Counted from the first letter of the stretch, positions 20,347-32,012 are shown. The stretch: DNA of 64,000 bases from Thauera sp. JM12B12 (GCF_039614725.1 NZ_CP154859.1:1736001-1800000), one strand, 5' to 3'. Notes: generated by a model not told the origin, from the letters alone. A program made the numbers and translations.

Positions 20347-21837
20347 TTGAGCGCACGACCCTTCAACCGCCGCCAGGTGCTGCGCGACTTCCTGTCGCGC
20401 TGCCCGCTGTTTTCCGACCTCGCCACCGCCCAACTGGACGAGCTGTGCGCCGCCGGTCGGCTGCTCGAGCTGCCCGCGCGCACCGCCCTGTACCACTCCG
20501 GCGATCCCATGCGCGAGGTCTTCATGCTGTGCGACGGCAGCGTCCTGCGCTACCGCCTGCTCGCCGGCGAGACCCGCAAGATCATCGAACTCGTGCACAC
20601 GCCGCGGGTGCTCGCGCTCGGCGAGGTGTTCGGCGCGCAGCGCTACGCCTCGGCCTGCGAGACGGTGTCGCCGAGCATCCTGGTCGCGCTCGACGTGCGC
20701 GTGCTGCGCAAGCTCGTGCGCCAGGACATCGCCTTCAGCGCCGGCGTGATCGAGGCCCTCGCCCAGCGCCAGTGCGCGATCGAGTTCGACGTTACCGGCC
20801 ACCACTCCGGCCTGACCGGGGCCCAGCGCATCCTCGACTACCTGATCGAGCTCGCCGGCGGCGAACTGCCGATCGCCGGCGAAACCACGGTCGAGCTCAA
20901 GGCCAAGAAGAAAATCCTCGCCGCGCGCATGGGCATCACTCCCGAAGCCTTCTCGCGTAGCCTGCGCGAACTGGCCGACAAGGGCGTGATCGTGGTGGAC
21001 AAGAGCCGCATCCACATCCAGAACGCCGCCCTGCTCGAGACCGCGCCGAGCGCCGCGCCGCAGCGCCTGAACTTTGCGCGCAAGCTGCGCCGCACCGATG
21101 TGGACGACAAGCCGCAGCGCATCGCCGCCGGCAAGCTCATCAATCATTGCGGTCGCCTGCGCCTGCTGACCCAGCGCCAGGCGATCGCCTGGGCGCTCGG
21201 CGAACATGGCATCGCGCCTGCCGAGTCCGCCATCCAGCTACGCCAGCGCACCACCGAATTCGAGCGTACGCTCGCCCAGCTCCAGCGTGCGAATCTCGAA
21301 CCCGAGCCGGCGCGCGCGCTCGAGGCGCTGGGTGCGGCCTGGCTGAGCTACCGCGAGGCCTTGTTCGCTCCCGAATCCGATGCCGGGCGTGTGCTGCGCG
21401 CAAGCGAGGAAATCGTCGTCCTCGCCGACGCCCTGACCACGCTCGCCGCGCAGACGGCCGATGGCGGGCCGCACGGGCGTTACGTCAATGTCGCCGGGCG
21501 CAATCGCATGCTGTCCCAGCGCATCGTCAAGTTCTTCCTGTTCCAGGACATCGCCGATGCGGCGGAGGAGGCGCAGCGCCAGATCGAGGCCTCGGTCGCT
21601 GCCTTCGACGACAATCTGGCCGAGCTGCGCCGCAGTGGCGCCGAGCTGCCGCAACTCGTCGCCCAGCTCGATGAGGTCGGCACGCAGTGGGCTCGGTTGC
21701 ACGCCGTGCTGGCCCCGTCGACCGAACGCATGCGTCGCAGCCAGCACATCCGCCTGGTGGTGGCCAAGGGCATGCGCCTGCTGCGCCATGTCGATACCGC
21801 GGTCAAGCTGTACGAGCGCCTGACCTCCGGGCACTGA
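20347..21837 (+). CDS. Crp/Fnr-family regulator fused to a PilJ/NarX-like sensor domain
   Basis: A 496-residue cytosolic protein. Residues about 10-125 form a cyclic-nucleotide-binding-like jelly roll (ALYHSGDPMREVFML, GEVFGAQRY). Residues about 155-225 form a Crp-type winged HTH, with KKKILAARMGITPEAFSRSLRELA as recognition region. Residues about 260-495 are a helical PilJ/NarX-like region with two P-box-like repeats: KLINHCGRLRLLTQR and YVNVAGRNRMLSQR. The P-box of NarX/NarQ binds nitrate and nitrite, so I infer a one-component nitrate/nitrite-responsive regulator. No FNR cluster cysteines are at the N terminus. The likely start is a TTG at 20347 after GAGG. It follows nirS on the same strand. 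Confidence 0.8.
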   Translation: MSARPFNRRQVLRDFLSRCPLFSDLATAQLDELCAAGRLLELPARTALYHSGDPMREVFMLCDGSVLRYRLLAGETRKIIELVHTPRVLALGEVFGAQRYASACETVSPSILVALDVRVLRKLVRQDIAFSAGVIEALAQRQCAIEFDVTGHHSGLTGAQRILDYLIELAGGELPIAGETTVELKAKKKILAARMGITPEAFSRSLRELADKGVIVVDKSRIHIQNAALLETAPSAAPQRLNFARKLRRTDVDDKPQRIAAGKLINHCGRLRLLTQRQAIAWALGEHGIAPAESAIQLRQRTTEFERTLAQLQRANLEPEPARALEALGAAWLSYREALFAPESDAGRVLRASEEIVVLADALTTLAAQTADGGPHGRYVNVAGRNRMLSQRIVKFFLFQDIADAAEEAQRQIEASVAAFDDNLAELRRSGAELPQLVAQLDEVGTQWARLHAVLAPSTERMRRSQHIRLVVAKGMRLLRHVDTAVKLYERLTSGH

Positions 21838-21847
21838 GGCCGCGCGC

Positions 21848-22258
21848 TCAGCGTGCCGCCTGGCCACCGAGCAGGCGGCCGAGCGCCTCCACCTCCGCGG
21901 GTAGTCCGGCGGCTGCGCGCGGGGGGCGGCCGGCCAGGGTGTCGATCATGCGCGCGACCACGTCGCCCTGCGGCAGGCTGGCGCCGAAGTGCAGCGTCAC
22001 GCCACCGCGAAAGATCGCCAGAGTGGGGAAGGTCTCGACGTCGATGTCGCCGACCAGGTCGGCATCGTCCTCGATGTCGGCCCAAGCGAAGACGATGTCG
22101 CGCCGCGCCTCGGCAAGCTGGTGCAGCACCTGCCGGAAGTCGCGGCAGGTGCCGCACCAGTCGGCACACAGCGCCAGCACCACGAGGGGTGAGGCGAGCA
22201 GGTCGGGATGATCGGGGAGGGCGGAGACGGGGGTCAGCAAGGGGCGTGGTTCGTGCAT
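21848..22258 (-). CDS. Thioredoxin family protein
   Basis: A 136-residue thioredoxin-fold protein with active site ADWCGTCRDF near residue 35 and the cis-Pro segment ETFPTLAIFRGG. It has no signal peptide, so it acts in the cytosol. The ATG at 22258 (MHEPRPLLTPV) is preferred over the longer frame. The conserved Pro of WCGPC is replaced by Thr, as in thioredoxin-like variants. It converges on the Crp/PilJ gene (10 bp between stops) and follows the small gene at 22338-22607. Confidence 0.85.
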   Translation of the reverse strand: MHEPRPLLTPVSALPDHPDLLASPLVVLALCADWCGTCRDFRQVLHQLAEARRDIVFAWADIEDDADLVGDIDVETFPTLAIFRGGVTLHFGASLPQGDVVARMIDTLAGRPPRAAAGLPAEVEALGRLLGGQAAR

Positions 22259-22337
22259 GGGGCGGCCTGAGGGGACTGCCGGCGTGCGCAGCGATGCCCC
22301 TGTCGTGCCGGCCCGCATGCCGCAACCGCGCTGCGGA

Positions 22338-22607
22338 TCAGGCCGGACTGACTTCCCGCGTGCTGCACTTGGCGATGCCGTACTCGGTCTCGACCAGCAG
22401 CGGGTAGGAGGCGCCGCTGAAGCGGCCGAAGTTCGAGATGTTATAGCCGATCACGCTGCCCGGCACCTGGCCGATGCGCACGGTGCTGCCGACATGGTAG
22501 CCGGCATCGATGGCGCGGAGGATCGATTGCTCGACCGTGCCGTGGTAATGGTGCGCCGCCGAGCGCGGGCGCTGGCCATTGACGACGATGAGCGATTGGT
22601 TGTCCAT
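22338..22607 (-). CDS. Small protein of unknown function
   Basis: I do not recognise this 89-residue protein. It begins MDNQSLIVVNGQRPRSAAHHYHG and ends with an AKCSTREVSPA-type tail with one Cys. It looks globular, with alternating beta-like stretches and no signal peptide or membrane helix. AGAGG precedes the ATG at 22607. It shares its strand with the thioredoxin gene 79 bp downstream, and a consensus CRP/FNR-family site lies about 110 bp upstream. The context suggests redox or nitrogen-oxide control, but this is only inference. Confidence 0.6.
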   Translation of the reverse strand: MDNQSLIVVNGQRPRSAAHHYHGTVEQSILRAIDAGYHVGSTVRIGQVPGSVIGYNISNFGRFSGASYPLLVETEYGIAKCSTREVSPA

Positions 22608-22709
22608 GATGCGCCTCTGCTGTCCGGGAACGGGAGCCGGGATCCAACTCCCGTCGACACCCAATCTACGCCTTTGCCGAGCAGATGGCAGGGCATATCA
22701 GCGTCTGCT

Positions 22710-22725
22710 TGTGATACGGATCACA
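22710..22725. promoter_or_regulatory. Crp-type palindrome upstream of the small unknown gene
   Basis: TGTGATACGGATCACA matches the Crp consensus TGTGA-N6-TCACA exactly. It lies between the U32 peptidase stop (22763) and the ATG at 22607, so it most likely controls the small gene and the thioredoxin gene after it. Confidence 0.6.
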
Positions 22726-22762
22726 GCCGTCACGCGAGCGTTTCGACTCGTACGTCCCCCGC

Positions 22763-24721
22763 TCAGCCGCGGGCGGCGGCGCGCGGCACGAAGCTCACCT
22801 TCTGTGCCACGACCGTGTCGCGCATCTTTGCGACATGCGGGCGCAAGGCGCCGACCACGTGCATCTCGCAGCGCTTGCAGTCGAACTTGAGCGTCAGCGT
22901 CTCGTCGCCATTCACGAGCTGCATCGGGTCGGGGCGGATGCCCTTCACCTCCTTCGGGCACAGGTTGAAGCTGTAGCGCAGGCAGTGCTTGGTGATCATC
23001 AGCGAGACGTCGTCGGTCTCCTGGTTCTCCTCGTAGGCGGCGTCGATGAGCTTGACGCCGTGCCTGGCGTAGAACGCGCGCGCCTTGTCGTTCGACACGT
23101 TGGCGAGGTAGCTCAGCGCATCCTGCGGGTAGGGAACCGGCGGCTCGACCGCGGCGGCGCGCGGCGGGCGCGAGTGGGCCTGCAGGCGTGCGGCCTCGAG
23201 CTTTTCCACCGCGTCGCGGCGCAGGGCGTTGAGCTGGCCGGCGGGCAGGAAGGGCGCGGCGGGCAGGTCGAGGGTGATCCCGCCGAGGGTGAAGATGGTG
23301 CTGCCGAGCTTTCCGAGGTGATCGCGCAGGGTGGCGAGGGCGCGTTCGGCGTTCTGCGCCGGCTCGAAGGCGGCGGCGAGCGTGGCGGTGGCGGCGACGC
23401 CGTCCTCGTCGCTCAGCGTCAGCGCGAAGCCGTCGGCAGTGGCGGCAAAACGCGCATCGACGCGGATGCGGCGCTCGGCGGACTTCTTCTCCAGCGCGCG
23501 CTCGAATTCGTGATCGTGGTTGCGGAACAGCGAGGTGCCCGGCACCAGGTCGGCCGGTAGCGGCTCGGAGGGGAAGATGCGGTCGATGCCTTCGCCGCCG
23601 CCCTCGGCCTCGGCGCGGTTGACGCGCAGGCCGGTGAGCTCGCCCTTCGGGTTGTACCAGGTCAGGCCGTCGGCGTTGTGGATGGGCGCGACGCGCTCGA
23701 CGTCGAAGAACTTGCGCCCCTTGGTGTCGATCTTCTTCACCCGGCCGATCGGCTCGCCGACGAACTTGGGCGATTCGAAGGCCTCGATGCCGTGCTGGCG
23801 CTCGTTGGCGAAGTAGTCGGTGTAGCCGCGGTTGAAGGTCTTGTCGGCCTGCGGGGTGAACAGGAAGGTGGTGCGACCGCTCGAGGCGCGGCGGTACGCG
23901 GGCCCATCGGCATCCGGGTGCTCGATGATCTCGTCGAGCAGCGTTCGGTAGTGCGCGGTGATGTTCTTGACGTAGGAGAGGTCCTTGTAACGGCCCTCGA
24001 TCTTGAACGAACTCACGCCTGCGGCCGCGAGCGCGCGCAGGTTGGCGCTCTGGTTGTTGTCCTTCATCGACAGCATGTGCTGGTTGCTGGCGACGGTGTT
24101 GCCGTCCTTGTCCTTGAGGTCGTAGGGCAGGCGGCAGGCCTGCGAGCATTCGCCGCGGTTGGCGCTGCGTCCGGTGTGCGCGTGGCTGATGTAGCACTGG
24201 CCGGAGAAGGCCACGCACAGCGCGCCATGCACGAAGTACTCGAGCTGACAGGTGGTGGCGGCGGCGATCTTCCTGACGTCGGCGAGCGACAGCTCGCGCG
24301 CCAGCACGATCTGCGAGAAGCCCACGTCCTGCAGGAAGCGCGCCTTGCTCGCGTCGCGGATGTCGGTCTGCGTGCTGGCGTGGAGTTGGATCGGCGGCAG
24401 GTCGAGCTCGAGCAGGCCCATGTCCTGCACGATCAGGGCATCCACGCCCGCGTCGTAGAGCTGCCAGATGAGCTTGCGCGCGGGCTCCAGCTCGGCATCG
24501 AACAGGATCGTGTTGGTGGCGACGAAGATCTGCGCGTGGTAGCGGTGGGCGTGCTGCACCAGGCGTGCGATGTCTTCCACCGAGTTGTCGGCCGACGAAC
24601 GCGCACCGAAGGCCGGGCCGCCGATATACACCGCGTCCGCGCCGTGGTTGATGGCCTCGATGCCGAAGTCGGCGGTCTTGGCCGGGGCGAGGAGTTCGAG
24701 GGTGTGGCGGTCGGTGCTCAT
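22763..24721 (-). CDS. rlhA: U32 family peptidase-like protein, RlhA (YdcP) type
   Basis: A 652-residue U32 protein; E. coli RlhA (653) is needed for 5-hydroxycytidine at position 2501 of 23S rRNA. Landmarks are LELLAPAKTADFGIEAINHGADAVYIG at the N terminus (quoted in parts), the central Cys-rich stretch with CYISHAHTGRSANRGECSQACRLPYDL, and a C-terminal DUF3656-like region. The conserved cysteines probably hold an Fe-S cluster. The ATG at 24721 gives MSTDRHTLELLAP. A TATCAT -10-like box lies near 24765. The rRNA role is inferred from family membership. Confidence 0.85.
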   Translation of the reverse strand: MSTDRHTLELLAPAKTADFGIEAINHGADAVYIGGPAFGARSSADNSVEDIARLVQHAHRYHAQIFVATNTILFDAELEPARKLIWQLYDAGVDALIVQDMGLLELDLPPIQLHASTQTDIRDASKARFLQDVGFSQIVLARELSLADVRKIAAATTCQLEYFVHGALCVAFSGQCYISHAHTGRSANRGECSQACRLPYDLKDKDGNTVASNQHMLSMKDNNQSANLRALAAAGVSSFKIEGRYKDLSYVKNITAHYRTLLDEIIEHPDADGPAYRRASSGRTTFLFTPQADKTFNRGYTDYFANERQHGIEAFESPKFVGEPIGRVKKIDTKGRKFFDVERVAPIHNADGLTWYNPKGELTGLRVNRAEAEGGGEGIDRIFPSEPLPADLVPGTSLFRNHDHEFERALEKKSAERRIRVDARFAATADGFALTLSDEDGVAATATLAAAFEPAQNAERALATLRDHLGKLGSTIFTLGGITLDLPAAPFLPAGQLNALRRDAVEKLEAARLQAHSRPPRAAAVEPPVPYPQDALSYLANVSNDKARAFYARHGVKLIDAAYEENQETDDVSLMITKHCLRYSFNLCPKEVKGIRPDPMQLVNGDETLTLKFDCKRCEMHVVGALRPHVAKMRDTVVAQKVSFVPRAAARG

Positions 24722-24866
24722 CGGCGTATGGAGTGCGCAAGCGCTTGATCGGAAAGGCGGCGATGATAGCAAGCCGCGCCCCGGCAGGTGCGCCTGCGGG
24801 CAAAAAAGCGCGCGTCGCCCGGCACGGGCGACGGATCGCCGGTGGCGCCTGTGCCCGAGCCTGCGC

Positions 24867-25745
24867 CTAGCCCAGCGCCTGCGCCGCTTCGAGCTGGCGC
24901 GCCAGTTCGGCAGCGAAGTTCGCTGCCGCGTCCGGCGTGGCGCCGAGGAAGAGCTCGGGCTCGATCGCCTCGAGCTCCATCAGCACGGGCCGGCCCTCAT
25001 GGCTCACCAGGTCGACCCGGGCATAGGTGGTCGCCGCAGGGGCGTGCTGGAGCACGGCCTCGGCGAGTGCACGTTCGGCCGCGCCTGGCGCGTGCGGGTG
25101 CACCGTGCCGCCGTACATGTCCTGCACACGGTAGTCGCCTGCGGCGGGGCGCTTGCAGATGGCGTGGGAAAAGACCCCGCCGAAGTAGATCAGCGATGCC
25201 TCGCCGGCCTCGGCGATGCTGCGCACGAAGGGCTGGACCATGACATCGCCGGCGGCGACCAGGCTCTCCAGATGCGCATTGCACGCGGGGTCGTCGGCCC
25301 GCGCACGCAGGGCGCCGATGGCACCGATCGAAACCGCGGGCTTCACCACCACCTCCTCCCAGCCCTGTGCGGCCAGGCGCGCGCCGGCGTCCGTTGCGGC
25401 GCGCTCGATCCACAGCGTGGGCACGGTGGCGACACCGCCGGCGGCGAGTTCGCGCAGGTAGCCCTTGTGGCTGTTCCAGGCGATCACCGCAGCCGGGTTG
25501 ACGAGGCGAGTGAGGGTGCTGGTGCGCTCGGCCCAGGCCAGGAAGGCGTCGAGATGGCGGAAGTAGTCCCACGGCGTGCGCACCACCACGAGGGGGTAGG
25601 TGGCCCAGTCCTGTTCGCTGCTCCAGGGCAGCACGTCGGCGGCGATGCCGCGCTGGGCGAGGGCCGCCACGAGCAGGTGGGTCTCGGGATCCGGCTTGGC
25701 CATCGTGGCGCCGGTGACGAGGGCGATGCGGGGGGGCTGCGGCAT
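24867..25745 (-). CDS. ATP-grasp domain protein (RimK/DcsG-like)
   Basis: A 292-residue protein that starts MPQPPRIALVTGATM. The middle has the ATP-grasp elements: VVVKPAVSIGAIGA as the phosphate-binding lysine strand, MVQPFVRSIAEAGEASLIYFGG, and YARVDLVSHEGRPVLMELEAIEPELF with the metal-binding Glu residues. Such enzymes form amide or other C-N bonds with an acyl-phosphate intermediate. The closest named relatives I recall are DcsG-like ligases, but the substrate is unknown. It lies between rlhA and aceF on the same strand and may be monocistronic. Confidence 0.78.
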   Translation of the reverse strand: MPQPPRIALVTGATMAKPDPETHLLVAALAQRGIAADVLPWSSEQDWATYPLVVVRTPWDYFRHLDAFLAWAERTSTLTRLVNPAAVIAWNSHKGYLRELAAGGVATVPTLWIERAATDAGARLAAQGWEEVVVKPAVSIGAIGALRARADDPACNAHLESLVAAGDVMVQPFVRSIAEAGEASLIYFGGVFSHAICKRPAAGDYRVQDMYGGTVHPHAPGAAERALAEAVLQHAPAATTYARVDLVSHEGRPVLMELEAIEPELFLGATPDAAANFAAELARQLEAAQALG

Positions 25746-25776
25746 GGGGGCGGGCTCGGTTGTTCGGTAGAGGGCG

Positions 25777-25801
25777 CGCGCGGGCCGCATCGGCCCGCGC
25801 G
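25777..25801 (-). terminator. G+C hairpin after aceF
   Basis: A 10-bp perfect inverted repeat (CGCGCGGGCC and GGCCCGCGCG, 5-base loop) lies 30 bp past the aceF stop. It has no U run, so intrinsic termination is uncertain; it may stabilise the mRNA 3' end. Confidence 0.4.
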
Positions 25802-25831
25802 TGGGCAGCGAGTCTACCGGAGCCCTGTCCC

Positions 25832-27187
25832 TCATCCCAGGCTGATGCGGCGGAAGTCGTTCACCAGCTTCGCCAGATGCACCAGGAAGCGGGCCGCGAG
25901 TGCGCCGTCGATCACGCGGTGATCCCACGACAGGCAGAGCGGCATGATCAGGCGCGGGGTAAACTCCTTGCCGTTCCAGACCGGCTTGATCTGGCTGCGG
26001 GTCACACCCAGGATCGCCACCTCGGGCGCGTTGATGATCGGCGTGAAGCCGGTGCCGCCGATCCCGCCCAGGCTCGACACCGTGAAGCAGGCGCCGCTCA
26101 TGTCGGCCGGCCCGAGCTTGCCCTCGCGCGCCTTTTTCGCCAGCGCGGCCGATTCGGCGGCGATCTCGTAGAGCCCCTTGCGGTCGGCGTCCCTGATGAC
26201 GGGGACAACGAGACCGTTGGGCGTATCCGCGGCGAAGCCGATGTGGAAGTACTCCTTCAGCACCAGGTTGTCGCCATCGAGGCTGCTGTTGAAGGTCGGG
26301 AATTCCTTCAGGGCCGCGACGCTCGCCTTGATCAGGAAAGCGAGCATGGTGAGCTTGGCTGCGTTCGGATCCTTCGCGTTCTCGGCGTTGACCTGATTGC
26401 GGAAGGCTTCGAGCTCGGTGACGTCGGCCTCGTCGAAGTTGGTCACGTGCGGGATCAGCACCGCGTTGCGCGACAGGTTCGCACCCGAGATCTTCTTGAT
26501 CCGCGACAGCGGTTCGAGCTTGATCGGGCCGAACCTGGAGAAATCGACCTTGGGCCAGGGGAGCAGCTCGAGTGTGCTGCCGGGGGCGGCCTGTGCCACG
26601 GTCTTGCCCGGCACCACGCCGCTCTGCATCGATGCCTTGACGTGGGCGGTGACATCCTCGCGGGTGATGCGACCGTTGCGTCCGCTGGCTCTGACCGTGG
26701 CCAGATCGACGCCGAGCTCGCGCGCGTAATGGCGCACCGAAGGGCTCGCATGGACCTTGCCGCCGGCGACGATCGCCGGCGCGACGACGGGCGACGGGCT
26801 CGCCGCTGCAGGCGCAGGCGCGGCCACGGTCGGTGCCGGGGCAGCGGGGGGCGCGGCGGGGGGCGCGGCAGGCGCCGCGGCGGCGGGGCTTTCGGGGACG
26901 GACGCAGCGGGCGCTGCCGCGCCGGCGTTGGTGGCCTCGGCGGTGTCGGCGATCTCGATCCGCAGCAGCAGGCTGCCCTCCGAGACGCGGTCGCCGACCG
27001 CGACCATGACTTCGCGGACGGTGCCGGCCTGCGGCGCGGGCACGTCCATCGTCGCCTTGTCCGACTCGAGGGTGACGATCGGATCGTCGGCGTTGATCGT
27101 GTCGCCCGCCTTCACGAGCACTTCGATCACCGGTACGTTGTTGTAGTCACCGATATCGGGAACGTTTACATCCAGCAAGCGGGTCAT
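25832..27187 (-). CDS. aceF: Pyruvate dehydrogenase E2, dihydrolipoamide acetyltransferase
   Basis: Core of the pyruvate dehydrogenase complex; transfers acetyl groups from lipoamide to CoA. The 451 residues consist of one lipoyl domain (ESDKATMDVP, Lys near residue 45), a long Ala/Pro linker (about 85-145), a peripheral-subunit-binding domain (ASPSVRHYARELGVDL) and the catalytic domain ending with SWDHRVIDGALAARFL, which holds the His-Asp site. One lipoyl domain is fewer than in many gammaproteobacterial E2s. It follows aceE after 75 bp. lpdA, with its own lipoyl domain, is upstream. Confidence 0.96.
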   Translation of the reverse strand: MTRLLDVNVPDIGDYNNVPVIEVLVKAGDTINADDPIVTLESDKATMDVPAPQAGTVREVMVAVGDRVSEGSLLLRIEIADTAEATNAGAAAPAASVPESPAAAAPAAPPAAPPAAPAPTVAAPAPAAASPSPVVAPAIVAGGKVHASPSVRHYARELGVDLATVRASGRNGRITREDVTAHVKASMQSGVVPGKTVAQAAPGSTLELLPWPKVDFSRFGPIKLEPLSRIKKISGANLSRNAVLIPHVTNFDEADVTELEAFRNQVNAENAKDPNAAKLTMLAFLIKASVAALKEFPTFNSSLDGDNLVLKEYFHIGFAADTPNGLVVPVIRDADRKGLYEIAAESAALAKKAREGKLGPADMSGACFTVSSLGGIGGTGFTPIINAPEVAILGVTRSQIKPVWNGKEFTPRLIMPLCLSWDHRVIDGALAARFLVHLAKLVNDFRRISLG

Positions 27188-27262
27188 TTCGTCTTACCTC
27201 GATTAAGTGGAACGCCGCCCTCGGCGCAGGGGCGCGTCGGGCAGGGGGCGTGGTGCGCTGCA

Positions 27263-29956
<2,694 letters not shown>

Positions 29957-30034
29957 GGCCCTTGTGCTCCTTTCGAGGGACCGGCAGGGCCTCCTGCGGG
30001 AGGCCTGCCAGTGGGGTGGTGTCGGTGTGATTGC

Positions 30035-30077
30035 AGTCTAATGGCCTGATTCAATGTTCCTATTGTCCTAGAGCATT
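30035..30077 (-). promoter_or_regulatory. aceE promoter with CTAG box
   Basis: On the minus strand the box AATGCTCTAGGACAAT (30062-30077) is centred 32 bp upstream of the centre of the -10 element TAGACT (30035-30040). No -35 is seen, so the box lies at about -42, the place of a class II activator. The same geometry recurs at eutC, uehB and uehA. The predicted leader is about 72 nt. Confidence 0.55.
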
Positions 30078-30104
30078 GCGTCACGCCGACCCCACGCAGA
30101 CTGT

Positions 30105-31943
30105 CTACTTCTTGCGCATCGGCGGCAGGTCGGTGCAGCTGCCGTGGGCCACTTCGGCCGCCATGCCCACCGTCTCGCCCAGGGTCGGGTGCGGGTGGAT
30201 GGTCTCGCCGATGTCGGTCGCGTCCGCGCCCATCTCGATGGCCAGGCACACCTCGCCGATCATGTCGCCGGCCGAGGGGCCGACGATGGTGCCGCCGATC
30301 ACGCGGTGCGTCTCGGCATCGAAGATCAGCTTGGTGAAGCCGTAGTCGGCGCCGTTGGCGATCGCGCGGCCACTGGCTGCCCACGGGAACTTGGCGGTGT
30401 CGACCTTCTTGCCCTCGGCCTTGGCCTGCGCCTCGGTGTAGCCGACCCAGGCCACTTCCGGATGCGTGTAGGCCACGCCCGGGATCACCGTGGCGTCGAA
30501 CGCGGCCCGGGCGAGCTCCGACTTGCCTTGTGCCTCGCCTGCGGCGACTTCGGCCGCCACGTGCGCCTCATGCACCGCCTTGTGGGCGAGCATGGGCTGG
30601 CCGACGACGTCGCCAATGGCGAAGATGTGCGGCACGTTGGTGCGCATCTGCGCATCGACCGGGATGAAGCCGCGCTCGCCGACGATCACCCCGGCCTTGT
30701 CGGCGCCGATCTTGTTGCCGTTGGGCGAACGGCCCGCCGACTGCAGGATCATGTCGTAGCGCACCGGCTCGGCAGGGGCCTTTTCACCCTCGAACTTGAC
30801 CCACAGGCCGTCTTCCTTGGCCTCGACCGCGACCGTCCTGGTCTTGAGCATGATGTTGTCGAAGCGGTGGGCGTTCTGCTTCTCCCACACCTTGACCGCG
30901 TCGCGGTCCGGACCCTGCATCAGGCCGTCCATCATCTCGACCACGTCGATGCGCGCACCGAGCGTGGAATACACCGTCGCCATCTCGAGGCCGATGATGC
31001 CGCCGCCGATCACCAGCATCTTGCCCGGCACCTGGCGCAGTTCGAGCGCGCCGGTGGAGTCGACGATGCGCGGATCGCGCGGGATGAAGGGCAGGTGCAC
31101 CGCGGCCGAACCGGCAGCGATGATGCACTGCTTGAACTTCACCACCTTCTTGGCGCCGGTCTTGTCCTGGCTGCTGCCGGTGGTCTCCTCGACTTCCAGA
31201 TGGTGCGGGTCGAGGAAGTGGCCGTAGCCGCGGATGACGTCGACCTTGCGCGCCTTGGCCATGCCGGAGAGGCCGCCGGTGAGCTTGCCGATCACGCCGT
31301 CCTTGTGCTTCCGGAGCGCATCGACGTCGACCGTGGGCTTGGCGAACGTGATGCCGGCGGTGTCGACGTGCTCGGCCTCCTCGATCACCGCGGCCACGTG
31401 CAGCAGCGCCTTGGAGGGGATGCAGCCGACGTTCAGGCACACGCCGCCGAGCGTCGCGTAACGCTCGATGATCGCGGTCCTGAGGCCGAGGTCGGCGGCG
31501 CGGAAGGCGGCCGAGTAGCCGCCCGGGCCGGCGCCGAGCACGACCATGTCGTATTCGGCGTCCGCCGTGCCGGCGTGGCTGGCCGCCGTCGGCGCGGCGC
31601 TCGGCGTGGCTGTGGGAGCGGCGCCAGCCGCGAGCTTCTGATCCGCCGCCGTGCTGGCGCTACCGGCCGCAGGGCTCGCGGCTGGCGCCGCTCCGACGGC
31701 GGCACCGATCGCCTCGACCTTGATCAGGACTGAGCCTTCGCCGACCTTGTCGCCGACCTTGACCAGCACCTCCTTCACGACCCCGGCGGCCGAGGACGGC
31801 ACGTCCATCGTCGCCTTGTCGGACTCGAGCGTGCAGATCGCGTCATCCACGTTGATGCTGTCGCCGACCTTGACGAACAGCTCGATCACCGGCACTGAAT
31901 CGAAATCGCCGATGTCCGGAACCTTTACTTCGATCGAATTCAT
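30105..31943 (-). CDS. lpdA: Dihydrolipoyl dehydrogenase with N-terminal lipoyl domain (E3)
   Basis: FAD enzyme that reoxidises dihydrolipoamide with NAD. Of 612 residues, the first 80 are a lipoyl domain (ESDKATMDVPSS), followed by an Ala/Pro-rich linker, then the E3 core from about residue 130: VVLGAGPGGYSAAF, the redox disulfide GGVCLNVGCIPSKALLH, and the C-terminal HPHPTLGET with the catalytic His. Lipoyl-E3 fusions are known in beta- and gammaproteobacteria. Unusually, it is not after aceF but upstream of aceE, directly behind the ectoine-degradation genes and the PLP enzyme, with 69 bp to the latter. Confidence 0.95.
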   Translation of the reverse strand: MNSIEVKVPDIGDFDSVPVIELFVKVGDSINVDDAICTLESDKATMDVPSSAAGVVKEVLVKVGDKVGEGSVLIKVEAIGAAVGAAPAASPAAGSASTAADQKLAAGAAPTATPSAAPTAASHAGTADAEYDMVVLGAGPGGYSAAFRAADLGLRTAIIERYATLGGVCLNVGCIPSKALLHVAAVIEEAEHVDTAGITFAKPTVDVDALRKHKDGVIGKLTGGLSGMAKARKVDVIRGYGHFLDPHHLEVEETTGSSQDKTGAKKVVKFKQCIIAAGSAAVHLPFIPRDPRIVDSTGALELRQVPGKMLVIGGGIIGLEMATVYSTLGARIDVVEMMDGLMQGPDRDAVKVWEKQNAHRFDNIMLKTRTVAVEAKEDGLWVKFEGEKAPAEPVRYDMILQSAGRSPNGNKIGADKAGVIVGERGFIPVDAQMRTNVPHIFAIGDVVGQPMLAHKAVHEAHVAAEVAAGEAQGKSELARAAFDATVIPGVAYTHPEVAWVGYTEAQAKAEGKKVDTAKFPWAASGRAIANGADYGFTKLIFDAETHRVIGGTIVGPSAGDMIGEVCLAIEMGADATDIGETIHPHPTLGETVGMAAEVAHGSCTDLPPMRKK

Positions 31944-31960
31944 GTGGGGCTCCTGGAGCG

Positions 31961-31984
31961 CGCAGCGCCCCGAAGGGCGCTGCG
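31961..31984 (-). repeat. Intercistronic hairpin between the PLP enzyme gene and lpdA
   Basis: A perfect 10-bp inverted repeat, CGCAGCGCCC and GGGCGCTGCG; the loop reads TTCG on the minus strand. It has no U run, so it more likely tunes mRNA stability or partial readthrough into lpdA than ends transcription. Confidence 0.5.
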
Positions 31985-32012
31985 ATGTGTTGAGGTTTGA
32001 CTGCGAGGCGGG

